NCBI GenBank assembly: GCA_027622655.1 | Contig: JAQBYI010000011.1 | Coordinates: forward strand, 1-64,000 | DNA length: 64,000 nucleotides | Source: Gemmatimonadota bacterium | GTDB taxonomy: Bacteria; Gemmatimonadota; Gemmatimonadetes; Gemmatimonadales; Gemmatimonadaceae | Direction of reading: 5' to 3' | Shown: positions 46,277-55,029 of the stretch, one piece after another | Layout of the letters: each line of letters opens with the position of its first letter | Position numbering within the stretch: position 1 is the first letter of the stretch | The notes under the pieces: model-generated | Told to the model about the DNA's origin: nothing | The model's database searches: none | What the model saw: the letters and a program-made list of their open reading frames with translations, nothing else | Made by a program: the position numbers and the translations under genes

Positions 46277-47718
46277 CACCGCCAACCAAACCACCGTTCC
46301 AGCTCACGCGCGAGGAAATGCGCGCCCTTGGCGATCGCGCGCTGGAAATCGTCATCGCCCACTTCGAGACGAATCGCGACGCCCCCGTCGCGCACCAGAT
46401 CACCCGCGCCGACGCTGAGCGTCTGCTCCGCACCGAGTTGCCCGAACAGGGCACGCCGGTGAACGAACTGTTTGACATACTCACGCGCGACGTATTCCCA
46501 AACGGATTCCGCACGGACCACCCACGCTTCTACTCGTTCGTACCGAGCCCCAACAACTTCGTCAGCGTCGTGGGTGACCTGCTGACGAGCGGAACGAATC
46601 TCTTTGCAGGCCACTGGATGGCGGCCTCGGGTGCGGCGCAGATCGAGATGATCGTGATTGACTGGCTCAAGGAGCTGGTCGGGTTTCCGGCCAATGCCGC
46701 GGGAATCATGGTGAGCGGTGGGTCGATGGCGAACCTTTCCGCCGTCGCGGCCGCGCGCGAGGTACGACTCGGCGGTGCGAACGACAAGGCGATCGTGTAC
46801 TGCTCGGACCAGACCCACTCGTCGGTTGCCAAGGGGCTACGGATCATCGGCTTTCGCCCCGAACAGCGACGCACGGTGGCCACGGACGATTCGCTTCGCC
46901 TTTCGATGCCAGCGCTGGAGGCAGCCATCAAGGAAGATCGCGCCGGCGGCCGGCTGCCCTTCTGCGTTGTCGCCAATGCGGGAACGACGAACACCGGCGC
47001 CGTAGATCCGCTGGGCCCGCTGGCCGACCTCTGCGCTCGCGAGTCGCTCTGGTTGCACGTGGACGGCGCGTACGGCGCGGCGGCCGTGATCACAGACCGA
47101 GGACGTACTGCCCTGACCGGAATCGAAAGAGCCGACTCGGTTACCCTCGATCCGCACAAATGGCTTTTTCAGCCGTTCGAACTGGGATGCCTGCTCGTCC
47201 GCGACCCGGACGTTCTGCGGCGTGCATTTCGCGTGGACGACGCCGACCACCCGGACTATCTCGCCGACGTTACGCGCCACATTCAGGATGACGTCAACTT
47301 CTACGAGCACGGCGTCCAGTTGACGCGTTCGTTCAAGGCGCTAAAACTCTGGTTGTCATTGCGCGCATACGGGCTTGCAGAGTTCCGACGTGCGATCGAC
47401 GTCGGGTTCGACATGGCTGATCTCGCTGAGCAGACGCTGCGCGCCGATGGCCGCTGGACGATCGTCACTCCGTCGCAGATGGGCGTTGTCACGTTCCGCT
47501 GGAACGACTCCGCCAAGTCGGACGCCGAGATCGACGCAATCACCAGCCGAACGGTGGACCTGATGCGCGAGGACGGATACGCTCTTGTCATGTCCACGAT
47601 TCTCCGCGGGCGCCCGGCGCTTCGACTCTGTCCAATCCACCCCGCGACTCTGGCACACGAAATCCGGGAGACGATCACGCGGCTGGGCCGGCATTCTGTC
47701 ACGGCGGCAACTCAGTAG
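46273..47718 (+). CDS. Group II PLP-dependent amino acid decarboxylase
   Basis: 481 residues of the aromatic-L-amino-acid/glutamate decarboxylase fold type I group. SDQTHSSVAKGLR holds the ring-stacking His, HVDGAYGAAAV the Asp and LDPHKWLFQPFE the PLP Lys. GTG 46273 overlaps the preceding stop (GTGA). The substrate cannot be assigned from these motifs: tryptophan, tyrosine, DOPA and others use the same fold. Coupling with a PEP-mutase-family protein is unusual. Confidence 0.88.
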   Translation: MTPPTKPPFQLTREEMRALGDRALEIVIAHFETNRDAPVAHQITRADAERLLRTELPEQGTPVNELFDILTRDVFPNGFRTDHPRFYSFVPSPNNFVSVVGDLLTSGTNLFAGHWMAASGAAQIEMIVIDWLKELVGFPANAAGIMVSGGSMANLSAVAAAREVRLGGANDKAIVYCSDQTHSSVAKGLRIIGFRPEQRRTVATDDSLRLSMPALEAAIKEDRAGGRLPFCVVANAGTTNTGAVDPLGPLADLCARESLWLHVDGAYGAAAVITDRGRTALTGIERADSVTLDPHKWLFQPFELGCLLVRDPDVLRRAFRVDDADHPDYLADVTRHIQDDVNFYEHGVQLTRSFKALKLWLSLRAYGLAEFRRAIDVGFDMADLAEQTLRADGRWTIVTPSQMGVVTFRWNDSAKSDAEIDAITSRTVDLMREDGYALVMSTILRGRPALRLCPIHPATLAHEIRETITRLGRHSVTAATQ

Positions 47719-47814
47719 CTGCTGCGGGGCGTAGCGCCAATGTCTGTCTCTAGCCGCCGGCCGCCGGGATACGTAGCTTCGCCCTCTGCTATTGCACTCT
47801 CCCGGAGGCCGTGA

Positions 47815-48095
47815 ATGGCTCAGTCTGGCAGCGACGCGACCAAGTGGTCTGACGACGTGTTCCTCAACACGATGCGCGACATGGGCGACTCGCTCGCCGA
47901 CACGTGCGCGCGCGATCTGCCGAGGGATCAGTCGCTCGCATTCATGTTCACGAAGATGCGGACCGACGCAGCCCTGCCAACGGAGTTTCCCGATGCGTTC
48001 AAGAACTTCCTGGATAACGCGCGGCCGAGCCTCGATCTCTCTGACCTGACGCCTGAGGAACACGCCAAACTGAAGCGCGGTCAGGATAGCGACGC
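47815..48095 (+). pseudogene. N-terminal fragment resembling MpaB-family oxygenase (DUF2236)
   Basis: ATG 47815 starts MAQSGSDATKWSDDVFLNTM followed by MGDSLADTCARDL and PTEFPDAFKNFLDN, which resembles the opening of MpaB/DUF2236 heme oxygenases. About 90 residues remain; after roughly 48090 the frame reads the antisense of the cyclase-ATPase gene. The heme-binding part of a normal protein of about 380 residues is gone. Family assignment from the N-terminus alone is tentative. Confidence 0.5.
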
Positions 48096-49704
48096 CGGGT
48101 GCTCTTCAGAAGCGATTGGTACGCCGCATCCTGGACCAAGGCATGCCGGAACACGTAGCCCTCGGATTGGTCCGCGTGCGACTCCTCCACCAGTCCGGCA
48201 TCGACGAGTTGCGCGATCTGCGCGTCGAGCGCCGCCTCGTCGAGAGGCGACACGCTGCGCAGCATCGGCAGCGAGAACGAGCGCCCGATGACTGATGCAA
48301 GTTGGGCAACGGCCTTGGCGGGTCCGAGCCGGTCGAGTCGCGCAAGGAGCGATCCGTGCAGCGTCGCCGGAATGGCGAGCGCACCAACCGTTTCGCCAAG
48401 CTCATAACGGCCCTCGCGGAGCACGAGCATGCCCGACTCAATGGCGAGCTTTGTCATCTCCTCTACATACAGGGGTACGCCGTCTGTCCTTGCGGCGACT
48501 TGCTCCAGCAGTTCGGCCGGAAGCGTCTTGCCGCCCGCCGCTGATGTCGCGAGCGCGTTGACGTCGGTCGCGTTGAGCCGTGGAACCATGAGCACCGATG
48601 CACCCGGCGCCTGAGTCCACCCGGCGTCGAACTCCGGACGGGCAGTGGTGAGCGACAGCACGCGGCGCGAGCCCAGACGCTCTACAACCTGCGATAGCAG
48701 TTCCAGCGTAGTCGGATCGGCCCAGTGTGCATCCTCAACGACAAGCACAACCGGCCGACTGGCGTGGGAGTCGAGTACGAGCGCGAGCAGCAACTCTTGC
48801 GTGCGACTGCGCTTCAGCCCGGGTCCGAGGTGCAGCGGCGGATATGCGTCGCCGGTCGGAATTCCCAGAACGTCGGCCAAAAGCGGTACCGCATCGTCCG
48901 GGAGCGTGCCGTATGCAGCAACACCGGAAATCAGCCGCTTCAGCTTCGTTTCCGCAGAGTCGCCGGAAACAAATCCAAACGCGCGTTCGGTGACATTGAG
49001 GACGGGGCGGAGCGCGCTGGTCCGATCATCGGGGGAACACCGAAACGTGACCCACGCGGCCGACCCACCGCGCCTCTCGCGAAAGAGCCGAATCAGTCGC
49101 GACTTGCCGATCCCCGCCTCGCCGCGCACCAGCACCGCACGGCCGGATCCGGCCGCGGCATGGGAGAACGCGTCGTCGAGGGTATCGAGCTCGCGGACGC
49201 GCCCGACCGCAGCGCTCAGTCCGCGGGCGACTGCTACGTCGAACATCGTCTTGGCACTGGTCTCGCGCACGACGCGATAGGGCCGCATTGGTTCCTTTCG
49301 GCCCTTCAGCGCCAGCTCTCCAAGCGACTCGAACTCAAAGAACCCAGCGACCAGCCGATGGGTCGCGTCACCGATAACTACCGTGCCGTGCGCGGCAAGC
49401 TCCTGAAGCCGTGCTGCGATGTTCGGCGTCGGTCCGAGCGCGAGATCCTCGCGGTGCTCTCCGCCGCCTACATCGCCGGTGACTACCAGGCCGGTATGCG
49501 CGGCCACGCGAACCGCCAGTCGCACGTCGAGTCGGCGAGATCGCAGAACACAACGGTCAGCTGCCGCCGCTCTGCGTCAAACTCACCCGTGCGCGGCGGC
49601 GGCGGCGCGCCCACCGGAGAACCGCAGCTACCGCAAAAGCGAAACCCCGGCGGAACGTCCGCCTGACACGCGGGGCAACGCAAGGTCTTTGTTACTTCCC
49701 CCAT
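48085..49704 (-). pseudogene. Adenylate cyclase-AAA ATPase fusion, deleted in the cyclase domain and at the 3' end
   Basis: ATG 49704 begins a zinc-ribbon (CPACQADVPPGFRFCGSCGS) and the cyclase start RRQLTVVFCDLADST. The next recognisable sequence, RLAVRVAAHTGLVVTGDVGG, is about 80-100 residues further along in normal proteins and in another frame, so the junction near 49525 marks an internal deletion that removes the second metal Asp. The ATPase part is well kept: VRGEAGIGKSRLIRL, VLVVEDAHWADPTTLELLSQ. It ends after YQSLLKSTRRRY at about 48085, where the MpaB-like fragment begins on the other strand. Confidence 0.82.
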
Positions 49705-50234
49705 TCCGGGATCGGATCGCCAGCTTTCCACATCGGAGCGTGCGATTTCGGAAGATGGGCGCGGACCGCCCGAAAGTTGAAAGGTACGGTAATGAAGGTG
49801 ATCCAGCCGATCAGGCCGCCGATGGCCGTTGCAGCCGGGTACATGCGAATTCCTGGAAGAAACAGGATCGCCATCGTGATGCCTTCGAGGATGTAGACAC
49901 GGGCGGTGCCAAGGCCTGGGTTAGGCCTGAATCCGCGCCGGTCGAGCTCAATGTGCGAGTACCAGCCGTCCGAAATCCTGGACACGATCGTCACGCCGAC
50001 AGCGCCCATCGCCACCGCGTCTGGCACGGGGCCGATGAATGGCAGCGCACCGGCAATGCCGGCGAACGACGCCGCCACGAATAGGCCGCCGACGAAGCCG
50101 GCGAAGATCGCAACGCCGAGGGGATCGGGGAACTTCATTCCCGCAATCGCACCGAAATAACGCCACATTCGGGCACTCACTTCCTGCGCCGTGTGGATGA
50201 ACGTGAGGAGCAGATCACCGCCAAGTACGACCAA
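49692..50234 (-). CDS. Integral membrane protein, hypothetical
   Basis: 180 residues with four or five hydrophobic segments (GVAIFAGFVGGLFVAASFAG, PDAVAMGAVGVTIVSRI, YILEGITMAILFLPGI and AATAIGGLIGWITFITVPF). The frame is open for another 13 codons upstream (LPATTAALLVVLGGDLLL) to a TAG; TTG 50234 is used, but the true start may be non-standard or lost. Its stop overlaps the cyclase gene's ATG by 13 bp. No family is recognised. Confidence 0.6.
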   Translation of the reverse strand: MVVLGGDLLLTFIHTAQEVSARMWRYFGAIAGMKFPDPLGVAIFAGFVGGLFVAASFAGIAGALPFIGPVPDAVAMGAVGVTIVSRISDGWYSHIELDRRGFRPNPGLGTARVYILEGITMAILFLPGIRMYPAATAIGGLIGWITFITVPFNFRAVRAHLPKSHAPMWKAGDPIPEWGK

Positions 50235-50514
50235 TAGCGCCGCGGTTGTCGCCGGCAGTATTGACAGCTACTGCAAGTGCTCGCTCATCGAGCTCAAGGA
50301 TCCCACAAGTGCCCCCGCGTTGGTGTCCGATAGAAGCGGCACCGGTGTCACGTGATGGAACGAACCACCAACCACGACGGCGCCCGCCGTCACTCAATCC
50401 ACCGTTGCCACTGTACCAAATCAGGCCAAACATGGCGCGCTGGCGACTCAGCCCGCAAGCCGTTGTGCGAGCATAACTTGTCGGTCCCATCGCCAGCGAT
50501 CTCAGAGATGCCCG
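50235..50514. other. Intergenic stretch, no recognisable feature
   Basis: 280 bases between a minus-strand and a plus-strand membrane-protein gene. No conserved frame, strong hairpin or good promoter hexamer pair could be found. Confidence 0.5.
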
Positions 50515-51009
50515 TTGCCTACTATTGTAAGCGTCACGATCCATATCCTCGCCGCCATGCTTTGGCTGGGCGGGATGTTTTTCCTCGGCATCGTGGGCGC
50601 GCCTGTACTTCGCGGCGTTGAACCCCCGGCGCTGCGGCAGAAACTGTTCGACGGACTGGGACGCCGGTTCCGGACGGTCGGATGGATAACGGTGGCCGTG
50701 GCAATCGTCACGGGCTTCGCGAATCTGCACTTCCGCGGCTTGCTGCACTGGAATGGAGTACTCGATTCGCCAGCCTTCTGGCGAACGACCACCGGCATGG
50801 CACTGAGCGCGAAGCTGGGCTTCGTGGCGTTGATGCTTTCGGTTGAGGCGTATCACGATTTCGTGGTTGGCCCGCGCGCCGCTCGTGCCGACCCCGGATC
50901 GGCCGAGGCGCTGCGTCTCCGTCACCAGGCAAGTTGGCTCGCCCGCGCTGCCGGGCTGTGCTGACTCGGTCTCGTGATCGCCGCCGTATTGCTGACCCGC
51001 GGGGGATAG
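50515..51009 (+). pseudogene. CopD/DUF4149-like membrane protein with premature UGA
   Basis: TTG 50515 starts PTIVSVTIHILAAMLWLGGM; four helices follow (GWITVAVAIVTGFANL, ALSAKLGFVALMLSV, then the last one). TGA at 50962-50964 falls inside the final helix: SWLARAAGLC-stop-LGLVIAAVLLTRGG, with a second stop TAG 51007-51009 where the protein should end. Without readthrough the last 15 residues are lost. Copper or other role is not implied by fold alone. Confidence 0.7.
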
Positions 51010-51058
51010 CCGCCTCCCCGACGCGCAGCCCTCCAGTCCGGGATGGTAGCTTTATCGC

Positions 51059-52111
51059 ATGTCGAGACTTCTGGTCACGGGCTCGTCGGGGCTGATCGGC
51101 TCGGAAATCGTCACCCACTTCCACTCGAAGGGGTGGGAGGTCCATGGCGTTGACAACAACCAGCGCGCCGTGTTTTTCGGCGAAGCCGGTGACACGCGGT
51201 GGAACCAGCGACGGCTCGCTGAGCGATGCCCGGGATTCGTGCATCACGAACTAGACGTGCGCGACCGACATGGCGTGCTTGCCCTCGTGGCGCAACTGAC
51301 CCCTGATGCGATCGTCCACGCCGCAGCCCAGCCAAGCCACGACAAGGCTGCGGCGATTCCGTTCGAAGATTTCGACACTAACGCCGTCGGCACCTTCAAC
51401 GTGCTCGAGGCTGTGCGACGGCACGCCCCCGACGCGCCTTTCGTTCACCTCTCCACGAACAAGGTGTATGGTGACGCTCCGAACGAACTGGAGCTTGTCG
51501 AACTCGAGACACGCCGGGACTACGCGAGTCCTGCGTTCGCGAACGGCATTGCCGAGGACTTCTGAATTGATCGGTCAACCCACTCGATCTTTGGTGCATC
51601 GAAAGTGGCCGCCGATATCATGGTTCAGGAATACGGACGCTATTTCGGACTCAAGACGTGTGCGCTGCGCGGCGGCTGCCTCACCGGGCCAAGCCACAGT
51701 GGCGTGGAGCTTCACGGGTTTCTCAGCTACCTGGTCAAGTGCAACGTCGAGGGCCGCACGTATCGGATTTACGGCTACAAGGGCAAACAGGTACGCGACA
51801 ACATTCATTCGCGGGACGTCGCGAACTTCGTTGATGCGTTCATTGCAGCGCCGCGCTCAGGCGAGGTGTACAATCTGGGCGGAGGCAAGCAGAACGCATG
51901 TTCGATCATCGAGGCGTTCCGGATGGTCGAGGAGCGGAGTGGACGCCCCATGCTCAGCGAATACGACGCTGTGAATCGCATCGGCTACCACATCTGCTAT
52001 TACAGCGACCTGTCGAAGATGCGCGCCCACTATCCCGGATGGGACATCACGATCCAGCTCGGTACGATCTTCGACGAGATCGTGGACGCCTGGAGGAATC
52101 GGGCCGGGTGA
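51059..52111 (+). pseudogene. NAD-dependent sugar epimerase (CDP-paratose 2-epimerase-like) with in-frame UGA
   Basis: ATG 51059 opens with the Rossmann motif [11 protein letters not shown], then [12 protein letters not shown] and [22 protein letters not shown] 51563-51565 breaks AEDF[21 protein letters not shown]; close relatives have Arg (CGA) there. The same frame continues intact to TGA 52109 with [20 protein letters not shown] and [23 protein letters not shown] replaces the usual YxxxK, as in this subfamily. Full length would be 350 residues. It overlaps the glycosyltransferase GTG by 4 bp. Confidence 0.82.
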
Positions 52112-53301
52112 CCGCTGCGGCGCCGCGTCTGCTCGTCGTCACGGATGCGGATCTCTTGCCGACGAGCCGTGGCGCGGGTCGCACGTTGCTCAACCTGTTG
52201 TCGGGCTGGCCGGCCGACGCCGTGCGGGTCATCACGTGCGTACGAGGTCAGCCGTCGACGGATACGCACGGGCACGGTATCGTCGATGTCGGCTGGCGAC
52301 TCCATGGCGGCCTGCACGAACGGTTGCTGCCGCTGATAGGCGATATGAACGCGCAGGCGATGGCGTTGCATCCGCTCGACACGAGCGTACTAACGAAGTT
52401 TCGCCCCGATATCCTGCTTGTCGTGCCGAGTTCGCCGGCGGCGCTCGTACTTGGTGCGCGCTGGGCCGAGGCAGTGCGCGTGCCATCGGTGACGTGGCTG
52501 ATGGATGATTGGGTGCAACAGCACGGAGGCCGCTGGATCACCGGCTCTGCGGATGCCACCGCGCGTCAACTCCTCCATAAGAACGCCGGATGGCTCGTCA
52601 TCTCCGACTGTCTCGGGGACGAGCTCGCGCGTTGGATGGGAATCGAGCGCCCGTCGCTCGTTGTTCACAATGCCGTCACGATCGGAGACCCGCCGGCGGC
52701 ACTGACCGCAGCGCGTTCGGGCACGTTCCGCCTCCGCTACGCCGGCAGCGTCTGGCCAATGCACGCCGACGCGCTGCTCTTGATCGCTCGCGCCGTCGCC
52801 GTGCGCCGTGCGGCCGGCGACGACATCGAGTTCGTTCTCAACACGGACGCGCGCGGCTGGGAACTGCACGAGGAAGTCTGGCGCGAAACCGGCACGATCC
52901 ACGACGGGCTAGTCGCCTATGAATCACTGCGAGGCGTGCTCGGCGAGTCGGACCTCCTCGTCGTGGCATCGAGCTTTGAGGCGCAGCATGCCCGCATGAC
53001 ACGAAGCTCCGTGCAGACCAAGATCACGGACTACCTCGCCGCCGGTCGCGCGATTCTGAATGTCGGTCCTGCGGAGGGCGCGTGCGCGGGATTTCTGCAG
53101 TCCCGCGATATTGCGCTCCATGTAGATGTGCCTGATGTGGCAGCGGCAGCCGACGTGCTCCGGCTCGCGCTCGCACGCCGCGCGTCGCTGAAGGAGATTG
53201 CGGAGCGCGGATGGGCGGTGTGTGTGCGCGATCATGAAATCGGCGCCGTAAGTGCCCGCATGACCGACTTCCTGGCCGGGCTGGCACGCCAGAACGCGTA
53301 G
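52108..53301 (+). CDS. Glycosyltransferase family 4-like
   Basis: 397 residues with a GT-B layout: N-terminal Rossmann half ([20 protein letters not shown]), an acceptor-side segment [14 protein letters not shown], and the donor half starting [20 protein letters not shown] with [10 protein letters not shown] and [18 protein letters not shown] near the nucleotide site. GTG 52108 overlaps the epimerase stop. The pair suggests assembly of a cell-surface glycan with an epimerised sugar. Donor and acceptor are unknown. Confidence 0.8.
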   Translation: MTAAAPRLLVVTDADLLPTSRGAGRTLLNLLSGWPADAVRVITCVRGQPSTDTHGHGIVDVGWRLHGGLHERLLPLIGDMNAQAMALHPLDTSVLTKFRPDILLVVPSSPAALVLGARWAEAVRVPSVTWLMDDWVQQHGGRWITGSADATARQLLHKNAGWLVISDCLGDELARWMGIERPSLVVHNAVTIGDPPAALTAARSGTFRLRYAGSVWPMHADALLLIARAVAVRRAAGDDIEFVLNTDARGWELHEEVWRETGTIHDGLVAYESLRGVLGESDLLVVASSFEAQHARMTRSSVQTKITDYLAAGRAILNVGPAEGACAGFLQSRDIALHVDVPDVAAAADVLRLALARRASLKEIAERGWAVCVRDHEIGAVSARMTDFLAGLARQNA

Positions 53302-53308
53302 TCGCGCA

Positions 53309-53352
53309 CCGGTTGGTGACGCCGGTTGGTGACGCCGGTTGGTGACGCCGGT
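53309..53352. repeat. 13-bp tandem repeat, 3.4 copies
   Basis: CCGGTTGGTGACG at 53309-53321, 53322-53334 and 53335-53347, then CCGGT. It begins 8 bases after the glycosyltransferase stop. Copies are identical, so the array is young or actively maintained. Confidence 0.9.
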
Positions 53353-53462
53353 CACCTCGTCAGCTACTCCTCACTCCGCCGTCACGCTTCCGTAATCCGG
53401 CCGTCAGACCACCTCAACGTCGGAGGCGTACGATCTCTGTAGACCCGTCTGCGGAGGCCTCG

Positions 53463-54026
53463 ATGTTTGTTCAACTTCTCGCGTCCCGTCCGGTTCGGCA
53501 GCGGACTGCCACCGGTTTCGCAACGAGCATCACGCTGCACGGCTTTCTCGTGGCGGCGGCCTTGTACGCTACGATCGGCACGGCGCCGATCATCGAGCGC
53601 ATCCAGACGATCAGCGCGATCTACGTACCGGAGGCACCCGCTCAGCCGCCGCCAACCCCACAACCGACGCCAACTCAGGTCGCGCCGGCGACTCCGGCGG
53701 CGATGCCATCTGTTCCTCCGGGCTCAGCCTATCTCGCCACACAGGTGGAGACCGAAGTGGCAATCGAGAGGAACTCACCGATGCCGCGGTACCCGGCGAC
53801 CATGCGTGCGGCCGGAATCGCGGGAAGCGCACGATTCCGGTTCGTGGTCGATACGCTCGGACGCGTCGAATTGGCAACCGTGGAACGCATCGAGAGCACA
53901 CACGAGGCGTTCGCTGTCGCGGTGCGGGAGTCGCTACCGCGAATGCGTTTTCGGGCGGCGTGTTTCGGTGGCCGGTCGGTACGGCAGCTCGTCGAGTTTC
54001 CGATCGCCTTCAACATCAAGCGCTGA
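53463..54026 (+). CDS. TonB-family energy transducer-like protein
   Basis: 187 residues: N-terminal anchor (ITLHGFLVAAALYATIGTAP), Pro-rich spacer (APAQPPPTPQPTPTQVAP) and a C-terminal TonB domain (SPMPRYPATMRAAGIAG, SARFRFVVDTLGRVELATVE). TonB proteins couple inner-membrane proton-motive energy to outer-membrane receptors. No ExbB/ExbD pair is in view. The 3' end overlaps the convergent metallo-hydrolase gene by 93 bp. Confidence 0.87.
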   Translation: MFVQLLASRPVRQRTATGFATSITLHGFLVAAALYATIGTAPIIERIQTISAIYVPEAPAQPPPTPQPTPTQVAPATPAAMPSVPPGSAYLATQVETEVAIERNSPMPRYPATMRAAGIAGSARFRFVVDTLGRVELATVERIESTHEAFAVAVRESLPRMRFRAACFGGRSVRQLVEFPIAFNIKR

Positions 54027-55025
54027 CGGAGGTGGCATGAGCTTTCCCTCGATCTCCTCGTACACTTTTTGCACTGCCACCGGCGCCTGCTGCCCCGCGA
54101 TGAACCAGTCGGCGTATTGGCCCCAGTTCGCCTGCTTGATCGCATCGTCAGCTGACAAGCCCATCGCGTGGAGCCGCTTCACCTCGGCAATCACGTCAAC
54201 GAGCGCCTGGCGAAACGCGACGAGCTCCTCGCGCGATGCGGCCGGCTCTTCGATGAATCCGTGTCCGGATACGTACCGACTCACGTCCATCCCGAGTGCA
54301 CGATCCACAGTGCGCACCCATTCCGACGGATATGCTGCCCGCATCGCTGGAAAGACTCGGTTGAGGTACGCTTCGCTCATGAAGAGAATCTTCTCCCTTG
54401 GGAGCTGAACCATGAGATCGCCACCCGTGTGGGCACGCCCAAGAAAGAGGACGCGTACCGTCGTGCCCCCCACGTCCACGCTCTGTTCGGCTTCCGTCAT
54501 CGCGTTCGGTGGGACGACGACCACTCTTGGCGGAGGTGCGGCCGCACCACGGCCCGCTGCCTCTGCAGCCGCTTGCGCGTTGGCCGCAACTGCAGCCACC
54601 GAGTCGCGCACGAGCTGGGCACGCGATGCGGGGTGGACGAGAAACGTGACGTCCTTTGGAAGAACCGAGTTGCCCGCCGTGTGGTCGCCGTGGTCTGATC
54701 CCACGACGTACCAGCGTACGGGGATGTTCGTCACCGTACGGATCCTGTCGAGCATCGTCTGTGTCGCCTGCGCGTTTCCCTGACCGTCGGCAATAAGGAC
54801 GCCGTTTCGGCCGACGACGACGAGGCTGACTGTCGTGAAGCCTGGCTGGCGGATCTCTTCATAGCCGTAGACGTTGTCCGCCAGCTTCACGAGCCGCGGA
54901 AAGTCGGTGAGCTGCAATCCACGCTTGAGCGGGTCGGCTGTGCGCGGCTGGGCAGCGGCCGGCAAGGCCAGCGCTGAGGCGGCCATCAGTGCGGCGGTCG
55001 CCGCCAATCGGGTAAATTGCGTCAT
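53934..55025 (-). CDS. Exported metallo-beta-lactamase-fold hydrolase, altered metal motif
   Basis: 363 residues with a signal peptide (ALMAASALALPAAAQ). The MBL fold is shown by GVLIADGQGNAQATQTML, GSDHGDHTAGN, LGRAHTGGD and YVSGHGFIEEP. The usual HxHxDH motif reads SDHGDH, so the first His ligand is Ser; the remaining residues might still hold one metal. Its last 31 codons are antisense to the TonB-like gene. The start codon overlaps that of the PH-domain gene on the other strand, so at least one of the two starts is placed too far upstream. Confidence 0.82.
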   Translation of the reverse strand: MTQFTRLAATAALMAASALALPAAAQPRTADPLKRGLQLTDFPRLVKLADNVYGYEEIRQPGFTTVSLVVVGRNGVLIADGQGNAQATQTMLDRIRTVTNIPVRWYVVGSDHGDHTAGNSVLPKDVTFLVHPASRAQLVRDSVAAVAANAQAAAEAAGRGAAAPPPRVVVVPPNAMTEAEQSVDVGGTTVRVLFLGRAHTGGDLMVQLPREKILFMSEAYLNRVFPAMRAAYPSEWVRTVDRALGMDVSRYVSGHGFIEEPAASREELVAFRQALVDVIAEVKRLHAMGLSADDAIKQANWGQYADWFIAGQQAPVAVQKVYEEIEGKLMPPPSALDVEGDRKLDELPYRPATETRRPKTHSR

Positions 55026-55029
55026 GCTG

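Noticed and set aside
20389-51565. Recoding of UGA as Trp or another amino acid throughout the genome.
   Set aside because: Many intact genes here end in TGA, including overlaps such as ATGA, so UGA is an ordinary stop codon.
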